From: Thamnaconus septentrionalis
Lineage: Eukaryota; Chordata; Actinopteri; Tetraodontiformes; Monacanthidae
Length of the DNA: 64,000 nucleotides
Assembly: GCA_009823395.1 (NCBI GenBank)
Contig: CM020516.1
Location: 3,019,501 to 3,083,500, forward strand
Direction of reading: 5' to 3'
Under the pieces are notes generated by a model. That model was not told the DNA's origin, made no database searches, and saw only the letters and a list, made by a program, of their open reading frames with translations. Position numbers and translations under genes: made by a program. Position 1 is the stretch's first letter. Each line of letters starts with the position of its first letter. Of this stretch, positions 55,717 to 64,000 are shown in pieces.

Positions 55717-57023
55717 TATGTGTGTCTGTGGGTCGGCGCTGTAATCAGCTGTCATTACTTTGATTGTCTGCTGACCTGCTGCTGCTTTCACACGTTGCAG
55801 GAGCTGATGAGGATGAACTGATGAAGGTGAACTGATGAGGATGAACTGATGGAGATGAAATGACGAAGGTAAACTGAGGCCTGAAAAAATATCCATCAGT
55901 CTACAAAGCAACCGCAATACAAGCATGACATGGATGTTGACATAGTAAGTTGAAAATCAACGCATCGACTTCCTGACCGCAGGATGGAGTGTTTGCTAGG
56001 CCTCAGTGGGGTGAGGAGGCTCAGCGTAGGCTCGCGATGTGTTGCGTGTGCTAAGGTGCAGCGAGTAGCAGATGTTTCTCTGCAGGAGACTTGATTCACC
56101 TCCCAAACATGCAAACAGGAAGCTGTTTTTTTTTCCCCCTCAGAGCAGCAGTTGGAGAGGTGGATAGGACGTCCACAACATTCTGCCTCGTGTTTTTCTC
56201 CTCCATTCTTCTGTAGTTACTCCAGCGCAGCCAATCAGATCTCAGTGCCACATCAACTGCTACCACCGGATGGCGCTAGAGTGGCAGTAGAGGACGTCTA
56301 CGTACTAGACATCTCGGCCACTGCGATACAGACACAAACATCAGCAGGCAAATCAATCGATCAGCTTTTATTGATAGAGTACCAAATCACATCCACAAAG
56401 AAAGAGTTTATATTCATTTCAGCACATTTAAAATATAACTGTGAAGTAATAAATAATATATTATGTTATTATGGTATCATAGTAGGATCGTAAGATAGAA
56501 ATAAATCAGAGATCCACATGCCACTGTGTGTGTGTGTGTGTGCATGTGATGCCAGGAACTCTGCCTGCAGTCAGTCAACCACTGGGAGGAATCTAGGACG
56601 CTGCTGATTGACAGGTGACTGTCATCGTCCTCATCACACTGACGACGCTTCACTGCTTGAATAGAACAGAACAGAATAGAATTCTTCTCGTTGTACATTT
56701 CTACAACAAAATCTAAGAGTGCCTTCCTTTGGTGTGTACCGTAATTACTAATGAACCATGAGTAAATACTAATAAAACATGACTAATAAAACCATAATAA
56801 AAGACACATGCCAAACAACACACAACATGCAGCTGCTTCGAGGTGACCGATTGTTGCTCTCTGATTTGATTCCCAGTAACACATGATGATCAGACCGTGG
56901 ACTCGGATGAACCAGTAAGTTTTCTACTGGTTTTGTGTTGAACGTTGGAACGTCTTTGCCAGTAAAGTTAACTTTTTACTTCAGTGAGCCTGCACACAAT
57001 TTAAAATGATTCCAAATTGCTAA

Positions 57024-57062
<39 letters not shown>

Positions 57063-57278
57063 ATTTCCTTTATTGTCATCATATATGGACGGTCACTTCC
57101 TGTTTTGAGCAGGGTGTGTGTGTGTGTGTGTGTGTGTGGTTGTAATCTAGGACACACGCCCTCTGTGTTAAATGCTAGCACCAGCATGCTAACTAACAAG
57201 CTAAGCCAAGTTAAAGTCGGACCTCAGGTTGTGAAGATGTGCCAGGTTCACCACATGGTGGCAGCAGTGAGTCTTGGC

Positions 57279-57418
57279 CAAGGGTTGGACAAACCTTTTG
57301 ACTGGTGGCGCCACAATGGGTTCTGAAATGCGACAGAGGGGCCGGAGCAGCAGCAGATGAATGGAATGTTTTGGTGACACCACCTCATAGGAGGAAAAAT
57401 ATATTATGGGATATGGTA
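57279..57418 (+). mobile_element. hAT-like family A, copy A7 (truncated)
   Basis: Only the left part is present (GGGTTGGACAAACCTTTTGA to ATATTATGGGATATGG). The right end is missing. Confidence 0.6.
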
Positions 57419-57809
57419 GTCCCAAGTTGCTCCCAATGGGGCTGGGCAGCTCCTTGCATGGCAGCAGCCACTCACTGGTGTGTGAATGGACGAATGAGAG
57501 GCCTTTGTAAAGCGGCTCTCCAGTGCAGCCCATTTACCGTTCACACGCAGTTGATTCCCTGCGGCTCGCACCGATGATGAGATGATGAAGTTTTCCAGGG
57601 GAGATGAAATGCAGCAGTTTCGCCGCATTGACACGCCCACGTCATAATCTCTGGATTCTGATTGGTCGCCACCCTCGTTAGACTTTTGGCCCCTTTGATG
57701 CTGCCTCGACCCAAATCTCTCCGTTTGGTAATGTTCATTTGCTAAAGGAGCAGCGGTGACCTGATGCTGTGCTGATGTGGGTCAGGGTTTTATAAGGCAT
57801 CAAGTGGGG

Positions 57810-57918
<109 letters not shown>

Positions 57919-59111
57919 TCGGAGCCTTAATGAGGAACTAGACTGACCGCTCACAAACGGGAGGCAGTGCTGTGTGACCTCTGACCTTGAAATTTAAAAA
58001 GGTGATTCCGAGGATGCCACTCAACTCAGGGGCCAATCAGAATCTAGCGGGCGTGTCCCGTGGGCGTAGAAGCTCCGGCACGTTGAGAGAAGAGAGACTT
58101 GAGAACAATTTTTCCTTCAACGGGTTTAATCATCTCTTCTACAGCGTGGAAAAATAAGCATCGAAAAATATACAGACGTCGAGAAAATAAAATCTGGCAA
58201 AGCGAGAAAAAACAAGTCGGACATGTAGGAAAAATAACGTCTATCATCTGGTATTAGTTCGTAACAGTTCATTTACAGACACGGCTCTGGTTGCAACAGA
58301 CTCACTTTGAAAAGGAGACACCAGCAGTTAAAGGTTAGAGCTTCAAATTAAAAGTCAGGAGGAATTAATCAGTAATCAGTAATCAGTAATAATGAGCCCA
58401 AGACTGGGGTGTGTTTGTTTCGGCTCACCTTGAGCGCCAGTGGGGGCTGAGTCTCAGCTGTCATGTCAATTGTAGTGAGAAGAAAAAAAATAAAAAAAAA
58501 AAAAAAAATAAAGGATGACTTTATTTCATTATTTCACCACTGTTGCTTGAAGATAAGAATTCAATTTCTTTCTTATATCAACTGGAAGGGAATAAATCTT
58601 TTTTTTTTAAAAATGAAATAAATGCAAACCATCCTCAAAGCTGTGACAAATAATTACTCAAACATGTCGGATCTCCATTCAGAAGGAAAAGTGACATCTG
58701 TTATATCTGCATATATAGGGTCGTTAACGACGCTAACGGTACGACAGGCTAGTAGAAATGTCATGCTAAATATTAGCTGCAACTCTTAAAGTAAAGCGTC
58801 AGTTAGGGAATCTAACACCAAGCAGCCAGGCACCACTGACCGACTACCTGAACAAAACACTACTTCTGCCCAACACAGAGTAAATAGAGACACGTTAATG
58901 CAACTCCAATCCGACGAGCCTACAAAAATAAATACATGTCACTTTGTGTGAAAAGTCTGGCACTTCCTGTTTGTGTCACCTTTGTTTTTTTCTGGAGAAA
59001 CGTGTCCCAACAGGAAGTGAGTGAAGGTCTCTGGTCAGGTCGGGCTGAACTCAACCACCAGGGGGCGATCTAGGAGAAAGTACCACCGCCACCTTCCGCA
59101 GCAAGCTAGCA

Positions 59112-59406
59112 CAGGGGTGGGCAAACTGTTGGACTGGTGGGGGCCACAATGGGTTCTGAATCCGAAAACGTGTTGCTTTAACGTCTATTGAAAGAGGAAC
59201 AAAAGTGTTACAACTAAGTCTGTGTCTAAAAGCTCCACAGTTTTTAACCTCTTTATTATAATGACTCTCAAAGCACAGAAAAAATGATGAAACACAGCCA
59301 TTTCATTACTTGATTACGATAATTATAATTTCCTCAAGTTTGGCGAGACGGATTAAAAAGCTTAACGGGCCGCAGATGGCCCCCGAGCCATAGTTTGCCC
59401 ATGCCT
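59112..59406 (+). mobile_element. hAT-like family A, copy A8
   Basis: It has CAGGGGTGGGCAAACTGTTG at one end and CATAGTTTGCCCATGCCTG at the other, with imperfect inverted ends. It lies in the usp54 3' flank. Confidence 0.7.
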
Positions 59407-59585
59407 GAGCTAGCATGCTACCAGCATTCCTTTCTTTTCGTAGACCTCAACAGGATGTGATGGGGTTGCAGGGAATACGGGGTGTGGCTTCCCCCAGTGG
59501 GCGTGGCCAGAGAGGTCTTGGCACTTGTTAAAAAGAACTACTAATAATAAGTTGCGAGAAGACTGAAGACTGAAGTGACGGCCGA

Positions 59586-60592
59586 TCAGCTGGCGGGGTG
59601 GGTCCGAGCCAGGTGGGCGCCGCAGGGGGGGCAGAAGGGGCGGAGCCTCTGGGCAGGAAGCTGGCGACACAGCGAGCACAGCGGGGGGTCCCTGCTGGGG
59701 CGGGGCCGCAGGGTGAGGGTGTCCCAGGGGTCCCAGGCGGTCCTGAAGTCAGAGCCACAGCGCCAGTCCGTCTCAGGGGGCATGTCCAGGCGCAGCGGCT
59801 GGTGGGCGGGGCCACGGTGGGCGGGGCCAAGGTGGGCAGGCTGCGACGACTGCCGATGGTGAGTGGCCGAGCGGGTTGGGCGAGTCAGGGTGGCGTAGAG
59901 ACTCGCCGAGCCTGGTGGGGGCGCCAGAGTGGAGCTGGTTCTGGGCGGCCTTAGGGGGTGGGAGGGGTCGGAGGGAGAGGAGGGGCAGGAGGCGGGGGGC
60001 GGAGCTCGGCGAGGAGCCCGAGGCAGAGTCCCATAACTCAGCGCCACACTGTGGAGACTCTGAGTCGGACGCCTGTCAGGCACAACCAGAAACTGCTGCT
60101 GGAAGCTGGGACCGGGTACTGGACCAGGTCCTGGTCCTGGTCTGGGTCCAGGTCCTGGTCCTGAAGGAGGAGAAACAGTCAAACCACTCCACACTCAGCA
60201 TCAGAAGACCTCAATCAGACAAAAGGAGAAGAGGAGGTGCTACTGTATGAGATGGAGGGCCAGTAGGTTACCTGAGTGTCCCAGGAGGAGGAGGTGGAGG
60301 AGGAGGAGGTGGAGGAGGAGGAGGTGGGGCCACCACCGGGGGGCCGTGATGTCAGCGAGGGAGGTGCTGGAGTCGAGGGGCCGTGATGGAGGAGGTGGTG
60401 GGAGGAGGAGTAGGAGGAGTGATCTGCAGTGAAGGAGGAGGAGGAGGAGGAGGAGGAGGTGGAGAGGTGTAGAGTGGAGGAGTGGAGGGGGCGGGGCACT
60501 GAGGGCTCCTTCAGGAGGAGGAGTAGGAGGGGGAGGAGTTGGAGAAGAGAGAGACGGACAGAATGGATTGAAGATGTTTAGTGAAGACACCT

Positions 60593-60657
<65 letters not shown>

Positions 60658-61058
60658 TAGCCGAAGAAGTTTGCTGTGACACCATGTGACCACTAGATGG
60701 CAGCAAACTCCCCTATTGACCCAGAGACACTTTGGGCCTTTTCCCCTCCAGGGGGCGCTGCAGTGAACTGACGCCACCCTGACATCCACCCAGCAGAGGT
60801 AACTCATGGTCGCCCCCTGGAGGCGGCCAGGGGATCGAACCCGGAGACTGGTCAGGACCATGGCCTGCTGCAGAGGCAAACAAGTGCTGGGTGTGTGTGT
60901 GTGTGTGTCTTACGAGGCTGCGGCTGGACCCGAGGTTGTGGGTTCGAGTCCCGCCGACGCCTCCGCTCAGGCTCCTGGACAGACGCCGCAGGTTCTCAGC
61001 GCTGTAGCTCTCGTCTTCCCCTGGAGGCTGCTGCAGGGAAAACAAGTTCAAGTTCAGT

Positions 61059-61149
<91 letters not shown>

Positions 61150-62567
61150 TACCTGACGGACGGCCTGAACCGGCGTCCTGTAGGCAAACCTCTCGATCTC
61201 AGCTGTTGGTGTTTTGGAGCGTCCAGAGTCTGATGTCCTCATACCTGCACACACACACACACACACACACACAGAGTCAGTAAAGATCTCTCACACACAC
61301 ACACACACACACACGCTTGAAGCCATATAGCGGCCTCAGTGCCCACCGTGTCTGCTGCTGCGGCTGCAGCTGCCCCGTTGCATGCTGGGAGCCAGCAGGC
61401 TGGCCTGGTAGAGGGACTCCAGCTCGGACAGCTCCTCAGTGGGCGGTGCCGCGCCCCGGGGCAGCGATGCACTCTGGGAGCTGTAGTACCTGCTGACGTT
61501 GTGGGCCCAGCGCTCCACAGGCAGGGCGGCGCCGTAGGGGGAGGGGTCACCGCGGTGTGGGCGAGGGGGCGAGGGGATGAGGGGGGGCGGAGCTCCAACG
61601 GGCGCGGCGGCGGGGAGGTGGTCTGGGTGCAGGCAGGACCACTTCCTGGCGGCGGGGGCGGAGCTGGTCTGGAGGTAGTGGTCGTCAGTGGTGGGGGTGG
61701 GACTCCACTGTAGCGCTGCCCCTCCCCCACCTGAGACTCAGAGGTGGGCGCGGCCTCCTCAGCAGGAGGGGGCGGGGCCAGTGGACTGGAGGGGGAGGGG
61801 CCTCTGGTCCAGCCCTCCTCCCTGGGGGCGGAGTCAGAGACACGATGTGTACCGGGTGGGAGGGGCTTGACGAGGCCGGGGGAAAGGGGCGGGGCCTGAT
61901 GGTCCTGACAGGGTGATGATTGGTCGGTGGCGGGTTGATCGGTCAGAAGTATTTGGAGCGAGAGAGGCTTTTCACTGCCAAGGAAGAGAAAGAGAGAGAG
62001 TGAGAGAGGAGAGAGAGAGACCGAAAGAGAGTGAGCCAACACACTGTTTGACCAGGTGACGGGTCACATGTTATACAAGGCCACCTGTGATTGGTTAGCC
62101 CTACTTTGAGCCCTGAGGTGAAGACCATCACTTCCTGTCTGTCTACGGCCAATTCCTGTGTGTGTCGTTGGCCAAACAAACCGACCAACCAAGCGTCTCA
62201 CAGGTAGACAAGCTGTCCTCCGATTGGCTAAGCAGGTACCTGGGTTGCTCATGCAGCTGTAGCCCCGCCTCTTCCTGCTGCTGCTGCTGCTGCTGCTGCC
62301 GCTGCTGCAGCTGCAGGCGTTGCTGCAGGCCGCGGCCTCTCCTCATGCAGCGCTGCAGCCGGCTGTGGCTACTAGCCCCGCTAGCCTCGGCCGCCAGGAG
62401 CTGCAGTTTGGCTGCAGCCGACGGGTCATGTGACCACAGGAAGTGACCGACGATGCAACCAATCGAAACACACAAGGGGAAAAAAGAAAAAAAAAAAATG
62501 AACACAACAGAAAGATGCAGAAAAAAAGAAAATTGTTTTGATGACATCATGAACAAACGGCTGATGC

Positions 62568-62622
<55 letters not shown>

Positions 62623-63421
62623 ATGTGAAAATGATGAAATGGTAAAATTATACATGAACAAATTAATAAAGTTATGACCAAAACACTGGGATTTTTCTTT
62701 TTGTTCAGGTCCTACTGGACAAAAATCATCTTAGAAAAAACACCCTGGAGCTGCAAGGAGCCCTCTGTGACCTCAACAGGGGAGGAGGGAGGAGGAGGAG
62801 GAGTGGGCGGAGCTTACACACAGCCTCGTTGACGGCCGACAGTGCCGCAGCCACCTCGCCTGCTTGCTCCAGACGCACCGATTGGTCCAGCAGTAGCTCC
62901 GCCTCCGACACGCAGCGCTCAAAGCTGTCACCTTTACCTGCAGGGAGAGCGACGAGGTCAGCGGGTGTGTGAGTGTGTGTGTGTGCGTGTCCCAGTTGTG
63001 TATGTTTGTGTGCGTACCCTGGATCTGCAGCTGGTCCAGGTCCAGGTACTTGCTGGGTCGGGGGTTGAAGCCCAGTGCCGCCTCCTTCTCCTTCTCCTGC
63101 CGCCGCTGCTGCTCCTCCTCCGTGGCTCTCCTCTGCACCTCCTCCTGCAGCTCGTCCAGCTCGCTGCGGCCAGCAGGGGGCTCCCCTGCAACAGATAGTA
63201 CACACAGAGAAAAAAGGCATCAGCTGGCCTGAGCTCCAGCAGTGCAGCACCAGGAGGAAGCGGCGGCTGTTACCGAGGCTCCCCCTGCTGGCCGAGCTGA
63301 GGTCCTGCAGCAGAGCGCCGCTGCTCTTCGACCTGATGTTCCTCCAGGACGGTCCAGACGAGGAGGAGGAGGAGGAGGATTTCTTCACTGCACACTCCCT
63401 GGAGAGGAGAGTCCAGAGTGA

Positions 63422-63457
<36 letters not shown>

Positions 63458-64000
63458 CCAGTGGTTTAGTGGTTTATTCTAGTGGGTGTACAGCTGCTTC
63501 AAAACAACACAAAACAAGAACCACCGTCATGTTCAGTCATGCATCAAGTATCCAGCACCTACATATAAGTGAGATCATTGAAGACTGATTGTGTCATTGT
63601 CTAAATGTAACTGTATTGTAAGCAACAGAAGATATATAACAGCCAAAAACCAAATATGGCAATAAAAAAAAAACTGGTGTTGAAAACGGCTAAACTTGGA
63701 AAAAAACTTTCAAATATGGCAAAAAGGTTTTGACACTAATGAGGTGGTTTTCCACACGTATCCACATAGAGGTATACCATAGAAACACTTTGTTGGCATT
63801 TCCACCTCAGCAGACGTTACGTACGGGGGTCACGTGACCAGTTCGCTTCAAGTGAAAATGGCGCGTTATGATCGGACGGAGGAGGAGACCGAATATTTTT
63901 TAGTAGAAATTGTAGAATTTCGTAGAATTGTAGAAATTTTGCAAAAAACGCCAATCAGCAGGTGAGGTTTGTGTGGGTGGGCGGGGCCTCACCTGTCGCC
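59586..64000 (-). CDS. usp54: Ubiquitin-specific peptidase 54-like, C-terminal half (partial)
   Basis: Exons in window: 63993-64000 (end of an exon), 63274-63398, 63018-63185, 62818-62937, 62240-62411, 61347-61974, 61153-61244, 60914-61030, 60272-60590 and 59586-60160. Blocks match USP54: [98 protein letters not shown] and LDMPPETDW. The peptidase domain lies on exons to the right of the window. The family is a ubiquitin-protease fold whose catalytic activity was long doubted. The long tail is disordered with short conserved blocks and a coiled-coil-like Gln/Glu-rich part. Oddities: exon 61347-61974 needs a frame change or a tiny intron near 61685-61730; the boundaries of 60272-60590 are uncertain; the tail ends in CX2C-X11-CX2C. 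Confidence 0.88.
60600..60656. repeat. (CA)n at the acceptor end of a usp54 intron
   Basis: The sense strand is (TG)n of about 28 units followed by TTTTCAAG, the acceptor of exon 60272-60590. The other end of the same intron (60896-60912) is sense (CA)n right after the GTAAG donor. Confidence 0.95.
61061..61147. repeat. (CA)n ~42 units in a usp54 intron
   Basis: It starts two bases after the donor region (GTACAG) of exon 61153-61244 on the sense strand as (TG)n. Two shorter tracts (61249-61272, 61293-61314) fill most of the next intron. Confidence 0.95.
62273..62300 (-). repeat. usp54: Coding (CAG)n, poly-Gln in usp54
   Basis: CTGCTGCTG on the plus strand reads CAG codons on the sense strand, giving a run of about eight Gln in the exon 62240-62411. 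Further Gln/Leu repeats lie beside it. Human USP54 is also Gln-rich at this point. Confidence 0.9.
62575..62622. repeat. (GT)n, usp54 intron
   Basis: A dinucleotide tract between exons 62818-62937 and 62240-62411. Another (GT)n is at 63427-63455. Confidence 0.9.
63455..63570. repeat. Interspersed repeat family D, copy 2
   Basis: It shares GTGGTTTATTCTAGTGGGT-type, CAGCTGCTTCA and CAAAACAAGAACCACCGTCA stretches with 33895-34070. It lies in a usp54 intron. Confidence 0.5.

Overview
This is vertebrate DNA, almost certainly from a teleost fish (probably a percomorph). It has split genes with GT-AG introns, very dense (CA)n/(TG)n microsatellites, short hAT-type nonautonomous elements and compact introns. 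The proteins match vertebrate families along their whole length. There is no sign of bacterial or phage DNA, and I found no CRISPR array, rRNA gene or complete tRNA gene.

Layout. On the left, a reticulon-4-like first exon (minus, 1336-1870) lies head to head with rps27a (plus, 4109-5605), a five-coding-exon gene for a ubiquitin-eS31 fusion. rps27a converges on bmpr1a (minus, 8685-14261), whose 11 coding exons can all be joined in phase to give a 524-residue type I BMP receptor. A CpG-rich block near 21.9-22.4 kb, with a strong donor on the minus strand, is a candidate upstream noncoding first exon for bmpr1a. Next come ldb3 (minus, 24749-37061; PDZ, two ZM-type exons, linker and three LIM domains), opn4 (minus, 41579-54786; a melanopsin of 583 residues in 11 coding exons), and the 3' half of usp54 (minus, 59586 to beyond the window end).

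The order opn4-ldb3-bmpr1a, all in one direction, is the same as on human 10q23. The rtn4/rps27a pair corresponds to human 2p16, so a chromosome-rearrangement boundary falls between bmpr1a and rps27a. The genes are functionally unrelated: protein synthesis and ubiquitin supply, ER shape, BMP signalling, the muscle Z-disc, non-visual light sensing, and a deubiquitinase-family scaffold. The window is a synteny block, not a gene cluster with a shared job.

The most interesting features are: introns that begin with an AC repeat and end with a GT repeat (bmpr1a, usp54), which could bridge their own splice sites; an opn4 intron with a noncanonical GC donor abutting a CA repeat; two ZM exons in ldb3 in the opposite order to mammals; a reading-frame break or 62-nt mini-intron in usp54; a CX2C-X11-CX2C tail on usp54; several copies each of two hAT-like nonautonomous families; and minisatellites carrying regular CCAAT or E-box motifs near ldb3. 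I did not find a wholly new multi-gene system.
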